Shown piece after piece: positions 26,909 to 35,376 of a stretch of 64,000 nucleotides of DNA; the first letter of the stretch is position 1; every line of letters begins with the position of its first letter. The DNA comes from Bacteroidales bacterium. Lineage in GTDB: Bacteria; Bacteroidota; Bacteroidia; Bacteroidales; Tenuifilaceae. The DNA lies in contig JABFRB010000002.1 in the NCBI GenBank assembly GCA_013141385.1, positions 124,001 through 188,000 on the forward strand, written 5' to 3'. Both the position numbers and the translations under genes were made by a program. A model generated the notes under the pieces. It was not told the DNA's origin and did not search any database. It saw nothing but the letters and a program-made list of their open reading frames with translations.

Positions 26909-27035
26909 CAAATAGTAACTCCTCCTAATTTGTAACCGAAGTTAGGTAAAAACAACTAAACAAACTACCCTTAATCGAGGGGAATTTTAAAAAATATTTT
27001 GTTCACTTTAGACTGCACGCCCAAGCGAGCGAATA
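26909..27035. repeat. repeat B, copy 2 (head end of accessory element 2)
   Basis: Homologous to 8351-8475. It lies upstream of dinD, the first gene of element 2 on the minus strand, and ends about 28 bp from the 3' end of yqeY. The part RC of about 26925-26990 also matches 45099-45162. Confidence 0.8.
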
Positions 27036-27052
27036 GATTTTGTTAATGGATT

Positions 27053-27998
27053 TACAAAAATATTACCCTGCTAATAAAGTCTTTACCTTCTCAGAAATAG
27101 CTTTACCATCGGCTTTGCCTGCAAGAGCTTTTGAAGCAACACCCATTACTTTACCCATATCCGATGGAGCTTTAGCGCCTACCTGCTCAATTATCTTTTT
27201 AACCTCGGCGGTTAATTCAGCATCAGAAAGCATCTTTGGGAGATATTCCTCAATGACCTTAGCCTCAGCTAACTCTTTTTCAGCAAGTTCAGGGCGATTC
27301 TGCTGCTGGTAGATTTCGGCAGATTCCTTACGTTGTTTAACCTGCTTTTGTAACAGTTTCATTTCAGCATCAGCCGAAATGGTATCGGTATGACCTTTTT
27401 CGGTTTTAGCAAGTAGAATTGCACTTTTTACTGCCCGTAGGGCTTCAAGGCGAATTTTCTCTTTTGCCATCATGGCTGCCTTGATATCGTTGTTGATTTT
27501 TTCTTCTAATGACATAGTATTATATTTTGGTTATGTTTGATTTGTTGTATTTCATTAACTAAAAAGACAAAAATCAAATTTCAAATTTCAAAAAAACAGA
27601 ACGCAGATAAAACGGGCTCACACAGATTAAAACTTAGCGTCTTTGCGCCTTAGCGTTCGATGATCTAACTAATCTACATTATCATGCAAATATGCGTTAT
27701 CACTTCTTAAAAAGATATCACCTTCCTCTTCCGATAAGGTAAAACGTGAAACGTTACTGGCTTTTGAATGCTCAGAATCATCTAATTTAATATTTTTCCG
27801 CTTGTAGGCTGGAATTTTTTCTAGCTGATCGATATTTGCCTTAACGGTCAGAGGAGTTGCATTCTGTCTAGTTCCTGTTTTAACAGGAGGTTCTTTAGTT
27901 GCTGTCTGTTGTGTTTTTACCGATGTAACCAAAAATTCATCGTCGTCAAAAAGACCTTTTTCGGTAGATGGTTTTGATACATCAGCATACACATCAAA
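27053..27998. repeat. inverted duplication, copy 1 (yqeY plus ftsZ 3' third)
   Basis: This ~0.94-kb stretch is repeated in opposite orientation at 45686-46627 with only scattered base differences, including the non-coding spacer between yqeY and ftsZ. Similarity ends inside ftsZ (at the codons for VYADVSKP) and just after the yqeY stop. Confidence 0.93.
27063..27515 (-). CDS. yqeY: GatB/YqeY domain protein, 150 aa, copy 1
   Basis: Starts MSLEEKINNDIKAAMMAKEKIRLEALRAVKSAI and contains the YqeY core (KQVKQRKESAEIYQQQNRPELAEKELAEAKVIEEYLP; APSDMGKVMGVASKALAGKADGK). The family resembles the tail domain of GatB of the tRNA amidotransferase, and its role is not settled. It follows ftsZ at 153 bp, a common Bacteroidota order. 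A second, nearly identical gene is at 46167-46619; the only amino-acid difference I see is Ala to Val in the (A/V)EVKKI segment. Confidence 0.93.
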   Translation of the reverse strand: MSLEEKINNDIKAAMMAKEKIRLEALRAVKSAILLAKTEKGHTDTISADAEMKLLQKQVKQRKESAEIYQQQNRPELAEKELAEAKVIEEYLPKMLSDAELTAEVKKIIEQVGAKAPSDMGKVMGVASKALAGKADGKAISEKVKTLLAG

Positions 27999-29144
27999 CT
28001 CAATAGTTCTTTGTGATTGCTCCTGTTCTGTTAACCTTTCACGTTTATGAGAGATGCTTGGCCTATCCTTAACTTCAAACATAGATTCTTTTACCACCCT
28101 ATTCTCGGATCTTTCACCATCAAGCATTACAACATCAACCTGCTTATTTCTAATGTAGAGTTCGGGGATACTGCTTGTACAGAAACCAGTTGCAATAACG
28201 GTTACATTTAGGTCATCGCCTAGGTTTGGATCAGTGCCATTACCCCAAATTAAATCAGCACCCTCACCTGCAACAGCCTGAATGTAATCGGTAATTTGAC
28301 CAATTTCATCCATTGTAATCTCATCCTTGCCCGAAGTAACGTTTAACAGAATATTACGAGCACCAGAGATATCGTTGTTGTTCAAAAGCGGTGATTGAAG
28401 CGCAGCTTTTACGGCTTTAATTGCACGACTATCCCCAGATGCTCTTGCAGAGCCCATAATTGCTACACCGCTATTGGCCATTACCGTTTCAACATCGGCA
28501 AAGTCAACGTTGATATAGCCATGAACGGTAATAATCTCAGCAATACCTTTTGCCGCAATAGCTAAAACATCATCCGCCTTAGAGAATGCCTCAGATATCT
28601 TGAGATCACCGTACATCTCACGAATCTTCTCGTTGTTAATTACAAGAAGGGAGTCAACATGTTTCTCAATAGCCTCTATCCCCTCAACAGCTTGAGCAAT
28701 ACGGCGTTTCCCTTCGTTTCGGAATGGGATTGTTACTATGGCAACCGTAAGAATTCCCAACTCCTTCGCTGCTTTGGCAATAATTGGTGCAGCACCTGTT
28801 CCTGTTCCGCCGCCCATTCCTGCGGTGATAAACACCATCTTGGTATTTCTTGACAGGACATCTGTTACATCCTGAATGTTCTCAATTGCCGCCTGTCTAC
28901 CTATTTCAGGTTTATTGCCTGCTCCACGACCCTCGGTAAGAGATGATCCTAACTGAATTTTAATTTCAACTGGACTATTCACCAATGCCTGATGATCGGT
29001 ATTACACACCACAAAATCAACATCCTTAATCCCCAACTGAAACATGTGGTTTACGGCATTACCTCCACCTCCACCAACCCCAATAACCTTAATTATTGAT
29101 GCTCGGTTCGATGGTAGCTCGAAATTAATTAGGTCTTCGGCCAT
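27669..29144 (-). CDS. ftsZ: cell division protein FtsZ, 491 aa
   Basis: Tubulin-like GTPase: N-terminal GVGGGGGNAVNHM, the GTP-binding AGMGGGTGTGAAP loop, and NVDFADVETVM. It polymerises into the Z-ring. The C-terminal linker is long and polar, and the end (FLRSDNAYLHDNVD) is the Bacteroidota type instead of the usual DIPxFLR peptide. The last ~110 codons lie in the inverted duplication (copy 1). It is the last division gene of the dcw cluster, 256 bp after ftsA. Confidence 0.97.
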   Translation of the reverse strand: MAEDLINFELPSNRASIIKVIGVGGGGGNAVNHMFQLGIKDVDFVVCNTDHQALVNSPVEIKIQLGSSLTEGRGAGNKPEIGRQAAIENIQDVTDVLSRNTKMVFITAGMGGGTGTGAAPIIAKAAKELGILTVAIVTIPFRNEGKRRIAQAVEGIEAIEKHVDSLLVINNEKIREMYGDLKISEAFSKADDVLAIAAKGIAEIITVHGYINVDFADVETVMANSGVAIMGSARASGDSRAIKAVKAALQSPLLNNNDISGARNILLNVTSGKDEITMDEIGQITDYIQAVAGEGADLIWGNGTDPNLGDDLNVTVIATGFCTSSIPELYIRNKQVDVVMLDGERSENRVVKESMFEVKDRPSISHKRERLTEQEQSQRTIEFDVYADVSKPSTEKGLFDDDEFLVTSVKTQQTATKEPPVKTGTRQNATPLTVKANIDQLEKIPAYKRKNIKLDDSEHSKASNVSRFTLSEEEGDIFLRSDNAYLHDNVD

Positions 29145-29231
29145 GATATTTAATTTAAGTTATATATTCAAAAAGCAAATATTGTCTTTTTACTTCTTAT
29201 CAAGTTTTCCTCCAACACTCTTTATTGCATT

Positions 29232-29346
29232 CCGCCGCAAGAATCATTTTCATATTAATATTCATTCTCACGTGCGGCGGACTCTTCTCTTCTTATTTCC
29301 CGGGGTTAAAACCCCGGGTTATTGATATTTGACCCTTCTAGGGTCA
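29232..29346. repeat. hairpin-rich ftsA-ftsZ intergenic segment
   Basis: Three inverted repeats lie in the 256-bp gap: CCGCCGCA (29232-29239) with TGCGGCGG (29273-29280); the near-perfect CCCGGGGTT-AA-AACCCCGGG (29299-29318); and TGACCC-N5-GGGTCA (29330-29346). The GC-rich stems stand out from the AT-rich surroundings, suggesting an inserted dispersed repeat that may also process or attenuate the mRNA before ftsZ. Confidence 0.8.
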
Positions 29347-29400
29347 TAGTATAAAATCAAAGTTATATTTTCTCTTTTCGTTCTTCACTTTTCATTTTTC

Positions 29401-30717
29401 TTACATCTCCATATCCTTCTCCTCAAACATGTTGGCTAGTGTCTTTTTGAGACCATCCATAATGCTTGATTTTTTGACGTTGGTGCGAATTACCTCTTTC
29501 TGCTCCGGGGTTACTTCAACCTCTTTCTTTACAATGATCTCCTCAACCTCCTTCTCTATATGCGAAACCTGATCATAACCCTTTAGGATTAGACCAATTG
29601 CAGTTGCATACATAGGTTGATTAATATCCTCACTACAATCAGCACTCAGATGCTCGTTAGGGAAACCAATACGTACATCGTAACCAGTTTTGAACTTAAC
29701 CAATTGTGAAAGATGACGTAGCAATGCACCACCACCTGTTAGAACGATACCTGCACTAAGCTTCTCGGCATAGCCAGAATTATCGATCTCATAGTTTACT
29801 GCATCGATAATTTCTTCCATTCTTGATTGAATGATGTAGGCAAGGCTCTTAAAAGATATCTCCTTAGGATCACGACCACTAATGCCTGGAATTGTAACAA
29901 TCTTATCTTCTGGTGCCATATCTCCCAAAGCAGAACCAAACTGTACTTTAAGAGACTCCGCCTGACGGAATAGGATTGAACATCCTTCCTTTATATCATT
30001 CGTAATCACGTTACCACCAAATGGTATAACGGCGGTATGACGTACAATTCCATCGTAGAACATGGCGACATCGGTAGTACCACCTCCAATATCAACAAGT
30101 ACAACACCAGCCTCTTTCTCATCCTCAGTAAGTACCGCCTCTGAAGAGGCAAGTGGTTCAAGGATTAGGTCATTGACTTTTAATCCAACCCTGTTTACAC
30201 ACTTCTCGATATTTTTTGCTGATGCGGTTTGTCCAATCACAATGTGGAAGTTGGCTTCTAGCCTACGTCCCATCATCCCAATTGGTCGAACGCCGGGTTC
30301 GTTATCAACAATAAAATCCTGAGGTAGAACGTGGAGGATCTCTTCTCCAACTTCAATCGGAATCTTGTACATGTCGTTGATAAGTTTTTGAACGTCTTCG
30401 GCGGTTATCTCGCTCTCCGTGTTATCGCGGTTAATATACCCACGGTTTTTGATGCTCCGAATATGCTGCCCGGCTATGCCAACGAATACATCGCTTAAAA
30501 TGATTCCTGACTGAGCCTGCGCCTCTTCAACTGTTCGTTGAATTGATGCCACTGTTTCCTCAATATTAAGCACTACTCCTCTTTTAATCCCTGTTGAAGG
30601 GGTTTTGCTTTGTGAAACAATCTGGAACTTGCCATTGGGATTCTTTTTACCGATTAGGGTTACAATCTTGGTTGTACCTAGATCGATTGCAGCAACGTAT
30701 TCATTCATCTTTGCCAT
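29401..30717 (-). CDS. ftsA: cell division protein FtsA, 438 aa
   Basis: Actin-like ATPase fold: AAIDLGTTKIVTLIGKK (phosphate 1), VLVDIGGGTTDVAMF (phosphate 2) and VLTGGGALLRHL (adenosine). The SHS2-type insertion domain lies between. It tethers FtsZ to the membrane; a C-terminal amphipathic helix (SIMDGLKKTLANMFEE) fits this. It starts 4 bp after the ftsQ stop. Confidence 0.96.
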   Translation of the reverse strand: MAKMNEYVAAIDLGTTKIVTLIGKKNPNGKFQIVSQSKTPSTGIKRGVVLNIEETVASIQRTVEEAQAQSGIILSDVFVGIAGQHIRSIKNRGYINRDNTESEITAEDVQKLINDMYKIPIEVGEEILHVLPQDFIVDNEPGVRPIGMMGRRLEANFHIVIGQTASAKNIEKCVNRVGLKVNDLILEPLASSEAVLTEDEKEAGVVLVDIGGGTTDVAMFYDGIVRHTAVIPFGGNVITNDIKEGCSILFRQAESLKVQFGSALGDMAPEDKIVTIPGISGRDPKEISFKSLAYIIQSRMEEIIDAVNYEIDNSGYAEKLSAGIVLTGGGALLRHLSQLVKFKTGYDVRIGFPNEHLSADCSEDINQPMYATAIGLILKGYDQVSHIEKEVEEIIVKKEVEVTPEQKEVIRTNVKKSSIMDGLKKTLANMFEEKDMEM

Positions 30718-30721
30718 AATA

Positions 30722-31525
30722 TTATCGTTTTGTACAAATTATCTGGTTTGAGTATTTTAAGTTTATCATTTTATATTTATTCCAACCTTCAGCGGGTAGG
30801 GCTTTTTCGTAAAATTTTTTAAGTTTATTGAGTTTACCCTCGTAATCATCAAAACTACCCAACAGGATTATCTGAGAGCCCACACGAGGAATTAACTTAA
30901 TATCATCGTAACCACCCACGTAAACCTGTGCGATTTGAGCATTCCAAAAATCATTATCCGAAACATACTTTGCAAAATTGTAAATTTTACGAATTAACGG
31001 TTCCCTTTTATATACACTTGTATCCCATTGCATTATATCTTGATTTGCTTTCAATTGAAAAGGCTCATTTATTTTTCCATTTACAACAAGTACATGCGCA
31101 GCAAATCTATCGGAGAGAGGAAGTAATAACCCCTGATCATCAATGTAGTAACTCTGATTATCGTGGTTAAAAATTCTAACTAAGGGTCTACGCTGCTTAA
31201 CCTTAACTGAAAGCACACCATTTGCTGTTTTATAAATTTGAACATCACGAACTGACATCATGGTTGAAATTCTATTCTCCAACTCAAATGTATTTATCGA
31301 CTGCATGGTCTTACCAATTGGAGAACTTCCCTTCTTATCGATTATCCGCCTAAGATCTTTGCTTGTAACAAAGGAATTTTCGGAACTATCAACAACTCTA
31401 ACCTGAATAGCCTTACACACCAACTCACGATTACGCTTGGTAACAAACCAAAGTCCTACCACTAGGTATACCACGAGCGATAACCACTTAAGCGTTGTCA
31501 GCGTATATCTTTGCCACTTCTTCAC
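30722..31525 (-). CDS. ftsQ: cell division protein FtsQ, 267 aa
   Basis: A short cytoplasmic start, one membrane helix (about 11-25, LKWLSLVVYLVVGLWFV) and a POTRA-like beta region (IQVRVVDSSENSFVTSKDLRRIID; IYKTANGVLSVKVKQRRPLVRI) define FtsQ. It scaffolds the divisome in the periplasm. Its start overlaps the murC stop by 4 bp, as expected for dcw genes. Confidence 0.9.
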   Translation of the reverse strand: MKKWQRYTLTTLKWLSLVVYLVVGLWFVTKRNRELVCKAIQVRVVDSSENSFVTSKDLRRIIDKKGSSPIGKTMQSINTFELENRISTMMSVRDVQIYKTANGVLSVKVKQRRPLVRIFNHDNQSYYIDDQGLLLPLSDRFAAHVLVVNGKINEPFQLKANQDIMQWDTSVYKREPLIRKIYNFAKYVSDNDFWNAQIAQVYVGGYDDIKLIPRVGSQIILLGSFDDYEGKLNKLKKFYEKALPAEGWNKYKMINLKYSNQIICTKR

Positions 31526-32919
31526 AGTTCCCTATCGGTTAAAATTTTAACAATCTCTGGTACTAACTTATCAATATCGCCAGCACCCATGCTTACTAAT
31601 ACATCAATATCATCTATTTTTATTTGGTTAAGTAATTCCTCTTTGCTGTAAATCCTCTTATCGGGACATTCCATCAAGTTCATTATTGAATTTGATGTAA
31701 CACCCGGAATAGGCTCTTCCCTTGCAGGATAAATGTCAAGAAGATAAACCTTATCTAGTAAATCGAGGCTTTGAGCGAATTCCTTTGTAAAATCGCGAGT
31801 TCGGGTGAAAAGATGTGGTTGAAAAATACCTGTAACCTTTCTTTTCGGAAACATCTCCTTTACTGATGTAATTGCAGCCCTTAATTCCTCTGGGTGATGA
31901 GCATAATCATCAATATAAACCGCTTTGTTTCCACGATATTTAACATCAAATCGTCGAACGACTCCGCTGAAACTACTGAGTCCTGTTCGCAATTCATCTT
32001 CTGTAACTCCTTGTTGTAGGGCTGCTGCTGAGGCAGCAACTGCATTCTCAACGTTATATAGACCAGGAACTCCTAACTTTAAATCGTTGATTGTTCCATT
32101 AGGGGTAACCAAATTAAAATGGTAGTAACCATTCTTTATCTCGATACTGGTTAGGTAATAATCCGCTTTATCTCTTAAAGCATAGGTATAAACCTTAACA
32201 CTAACGCTTAACAAAGGGATTAGTCCAATACCATGCTTGATGATAAGTGTGCCACCATGCTTTATCTGACTGGCAAATGCTTCGTATGCTAAAAGAACAT
32301 CATTATGGGTTTCGTAGATATCCAGATGATCAGCATCAACTGATGTGATAATTGCCAATTCGGGGAAAAGGCTTAGGAAACTTCTATCGAATTCATCGGC
32401 CTCCACAACGAGGTTGTCAGAACCTTTTGGGTTGATTACAAGGTTGCTGCTAAAGTTCTTTGAAATACCGCCCAAAAATGCATCACACCCAACCTTTGAT
32501 GTGGTTAAAAGATGTGCCAACAGGGTTGATGTGGTTGTTTTACCATGTGTGCCTGCAACAGCAAGGGTTTTCCTTGCACTTGCAATTACGCCTAGGGCTT
32601 CTGCCCTTTTTACAATCGTAAATCTCTTAATCTCAAAAAATTCAAGTTCACTGTGATCCTTGGGTACTGCAGGTGTATATACCACAAGCGTTCCCTCAAC
32701 ATTATTCCTAAAATCTCTTGGAATAAGAACAATATCATCCTCGTAATGAATATCAATACCTTCTGATTCAAGTTCGAGCGTTAATGGTGTTTGGATTCTA
32801 TCATAGCCACATACCCTTTTCCCTTGCTTTGCAAAATACCTAGCAAGCGCACTCATCCCAATGCCTCCAATCCCAATGAAGTAAACCCTCTCGACCTTGT
32901 CAAACTTGATGTTCATCAT
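31522..32919 (-). CDS. murC: UDP-N-acetylmuramate--L-alanine ligase MurC, 465 aa
   Basis: Mur ligase: N-terminal VYFIGIGGIGMSALARYF, ATP loop GTHGKTTT, VVEADEFDRSF and YIDDYAHHPEEL. It adds L-Ala to UDP-MurNAc in the cytoplasm. A start at 32919 (MMNIKFDKVERVYF) is preferred to an upstream ATG at 32952, because the extra residues (MRPLRETLKYR) overlap heptamer-repeat DNA and are not conserved in the family. Confidence 0.96.
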   Translation of the reverse strand: MMNIKFDKVERVYFIGIGGIGMSALARYFAKQGKRVCGYDRIQTPLTLELESEGIDIHYEDDIVLIPRDFRNNVEGTLVVYTPAVPKDHSELEFFEIKRFTIVKRAEALGVIASARKTLAVAGTHGKTTTSTLLAHLLTTSKVGCDAFLGGISKNFSSNLVINPKGSDNLVVEADEFDRSFLSLFPELAIITSVDADHLDIYETHNDVLLAYEAFASQIKHGGTLIIKHGIGLIPLLSVSVKVYTYALRDKADYYLTSIEIKNGYYHFNLVTPNGTINDLKLGVPGLYNVENAVAASAAALQQGVTEDELRTGLSSFSGVVRRFDVKYRGNKAVYIDDYAHHPEELRAAITSVKEMFPKRKVTGIFQPHLFTRTRDFTKEFAQSLDLLDKVYLLDIYPAREEPIPGVTSNSIMNLMECPDKRIYSKEELLNQIKIDDIDVLVSMGAGDIDKLVPEIVKILTDREL

Positions 32920-32936
32920 TCTATATTTAAGAGTTT

Positions 32937-33026
32937 CACGCAAAGGGCGCAAAGAATTTCGCTAAGCACGCTAAGAGAACTTTTCTTTGCGTTTTCAACT
33001 TTGCGGTCTTTGCGTGAACTTTTCAT
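32937..33026. repeat. heptamer repeat cluster (CTTTGCG / CGCTAAG) between murG and murC
   Basis: Words CGCAAAG, CGCTAAG, CTTTGCG recur in both directions, spaced by 2-4 bp, with TTCACGCAAAG at one end and CTTTGCGTGAA at the other, so the whole cluster can fold on itself. Similar clusters are at 27630-27657 and 46019-46050 (ftsZ-yqeY spacers) and 41578-41648 (ftsI-ftsL spacer). A dispersed intergenic repeat. Confidence 0.75.
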
Positions 33027-33038
33027 TTTCCTTTATAA

Positions 33039-34154
33039 TTACATTCCACTCGCTAACTCCAACACCTTTTCAGCAATTACCTTAGCTGCATGAGGCAGAG
33101 CCAACAACTTAATATTCGCTGAAAGCTCTAATTGCTTCTCTTTGTTTCCTAACAACTCAAATGCCATTGGAACCAATTCCTTTGGTGAATCTAGATCTGT
33201 AATCATCATGGCTGCATTTTTTCTCTCCAATGCCTGTGCATTCTTGGTTTGATGATCCTCTGCTACGTTTGGCGATGGTATCAGAATAACTGGTTTACCT
33301 ACCAAGCATAACTCCGAAATAGTTCCTGCACCTGCTCTTGATACAATCAGATCGGCAATTGAAAAGGCAAGATCCATGCGGGTAATAAAATCGTATAGCC
33401 TTACATTCTTAGCATCAAACTCACTTAACTCCTGTTTAATGTCAGAGTTGTAGAGTTTACCTGTTTGCCATACAAGTATTGTATCCTGTTGCTCACCAAT
33501 TTCCTTCATATAACCCATCAAACTTTTATTGAGGGTTTTTGCACCTAAACTACCACCAAGTACAAGTATCACTTTCTGCCCTTCAGGTATATTAAAGTAC
33601 TTACGAGCCTCATCCTTCTTGCTATCTAGGTTGACCAAATCCTGACGAACAGGATTCCCTGTCATTATTATCTTATCGGCAGGGAAATATCTATCCATAC
33701 CTTCGTAAGCAACACAAATGGCTTTGGCCTTTTTAGCCAAAAGTTTATTTGTTACCCCAGCATAGGAGTTTTGCTCCTGTATCAGGGTTGGAATACCTTT
33801 CTTCTGAGCTGTTTTAAGCACTGGACCACTAGCATAACCGCCAACTCCAACAACTGCATCGGGTTTAAAGTCCTTAATTATTTTACGAGCCTTCATCATG
33901 CTACGATAGAGCTTAATGAAGAATGTAAAGGTTTTAAGCGATAGCGATCTCTGAAAACCAGCAACAGGCAACCCAACTATCTTGTAACCCGCGTTGGGAA
34001 CTTTCTCCATTTCCATTCTTCCCTCTGCACCAACAAATAAGATATCAACATCAGGTTGAAGTTCCCTAAGGGCATTCGCAATGGATATGGCTGGGAAAAT
34101 ATGTCCTCCCGTACCACCACCGCTAACTATTATCTTTAACCTCTTCTTCTCCAT
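33039..34154 (-). CDS. murG: UDP-N-acetylglucosamine--N-acetylmuramyl-(pentapeptide) transferase MurG, 371 aa
   Basis: GT28 glycosyltransferase: N-terminal GGGTGGHIFPAI, VVGVGGYASGP, LGGSLGAKTLN and SRAGAGTISEL. It converts lipid I to lipid II on the inner face of the membrane. Its start overlaps the ftsW 3' end by 32 bp. Confidence 0.97.
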   Translation of the reverse strand: MEKKRLKIIVSGGGTGGHIFPAISIANALRELQPDVDILFVGAEGRMEMEKVPNAGYKIVGLPVAGFQRSLSLKTFTFFIKLYRSMMKARKIIKDFKPDAVVGVGGYASGPVLKTAQKKGIPTLIQEQNSYAGVTNKLLAKKAKAICVAYEGMDRYFPADKIIMTGNPVRQDLVNLDSKKDEARKYFNIPEGQKVILVLGGSLGAKTLNKSLMGYMKEIGEQQDTILVWQTGKLYNSDIKQELSEFDAKNVRLYDFITRMDLAFSIADLIVSRAGAGTISELCLVGKPVILIPSPNVAEDHQTKNAQALERKNAAMMITDLDSPKELVPMAFELLGNKEKQLELSANIKLLALPHAAKVIAEKVLELASGM

Positions 34155-35292
34155 CGAATAATTCAGATTTGCCTTGAGTTCTGCTAATACTTAAAATAAT
34201 TCCAAAAGCTGCGCTTGTAAAAAATAGGGACGTTCCCCCCATACTAACCAATGGCAATGTTTGTCCTGTTACAGGAATCAAATTTACTGCTACACACATA
34301 TTCACCATTGCCTGAAGGACTAGCAGTAACGCCAGCCCAATTGCCAGAAAGGCCGGAAACGTTCGATTGGCCTTTTTGACTATCACCCCTGCTCTAAAAA
34401 GGATAATGAGGTACATTAGCAAGACTATTGTCCCTCCAATTAATCCGTACTCCTCAACAATAATTGCAAAGATAAAATCGGAGTATGGGTGAGGTAAAAA
34501 ATTCCGTTGTGTGCTATTCCCTGGCCCTTTACCTATGATTCCACCGGTTGCAATTGCTATTTTTGATTGATCTGCTTGAAAGTTGCCATCACCACCATCT
34601 CCGCTCATAAAGTTTTCAATGCGGTGCTTCCATGTTTGAACACGGTTAATTGTTTTGAATTGTAAAGCGATAAAAATAAATCCTGCAAGCAGTACTACAG
34701 CAAGACCCGTAAATCCGAATAGGTGCTTTAAACTAATTCTACCAATTAGCATCAATAACCAACAGGTTAGGCCAAGTAGCAATGCTGTAGAGAAATTAGC
34801 TGGCAGAATTAATAGGCAGATAACAGCAACTGGCGCAACTATTGGGAAAAATGCCTTTTTCAAATCTTTTATCTCTTTCTGACGCTGCGATAGAATGTTT
34901 GCAACATACATTACAAGTGCCATCTTTGCGATGTCGGAGGTTTGAATTGTAACACCTAACCCAGGAATGGCCAACCATCGGGCTGCTGAGTTTAAACTTG
35001 CACCAAATACAAGTGTAAATAACAGAAGTGGAATTGAAAACAGAAGTAAAAACTTTGATACTGGCGCATAAACCTTAGAATTCACCATGTGAACAAGGAA
35101 TACAACAGAAAGCCCAACTGCAATAAAAACAAACTGTTTTAGAAAGTAGTAGGCCGTATTGCCCCCTTGATATCTATAGGCCAACGAACCCGTTGAACTA
35201 TAAATAGCCAAAAGTGAGATGATTGATAGAAAAATCACTATCAACCAAATTATCTTGTCGCCCTTAAAATACCTTCCGAATAACGTCTCCAT
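34123..35292 (-). CDS. ftsW: SEDS peptidoglycan polymerase FtsW, 389 aa
   Basis: About ten membrane helices and SEDS motifs: ARWLAIPGLGVTIQTSDIAKMALVMY, KGPGNSTQRNFLPHPYSDFIFAIIVEEYGLIGG and TGQTLPLVSMGGTSLFF. It polymerises glycan strands at the septum with the class B PBP encoded upstream. It lies between murD and murG. Confidence 0.95.
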   Translation of the reverse strand: METLFGRYFKGDKIIWLIVIFLSIISLLAIYSSTGSLAYRYQGGNTAYYFLKQFVFIAVGLSVVFLVHMVNSKVYAPVSKFLLLFSIPLLLFTLVFGASLNSAARWLAIPGLGVTIQTSDIAKMALVMYVANILSQRQKEIKDLKKAFFPIVAPVAVICLLILPANFSTALLLGLTCWLLMLIGRISLKHLFGFTGLAVVLLAGFIFIALQFKTINRVQTWKHRIENFMSGDGGDGNFQADQSKIAIATGGIIGKGPGNSTQRNFLPHPYSDFIFAIIVEEYGLIGGTIVLLMYLIILFRAGVIVKKANRTFPAFLAIGLALLLVLQAMVNMCVAVNLIPVTGQTLPLVSMGGTSLFFTSAAFGIILSISRTQGKSELFDGEEEVKDNS

Positions 35293-35376
35293 TTTCTCTT
35301 GTTGCTGGTTTCCAGTTCCTAGTTACTGGTTCAAACTATATGATTTTTAAAATTTGATTTTTGTCTTTTTCCTTAT

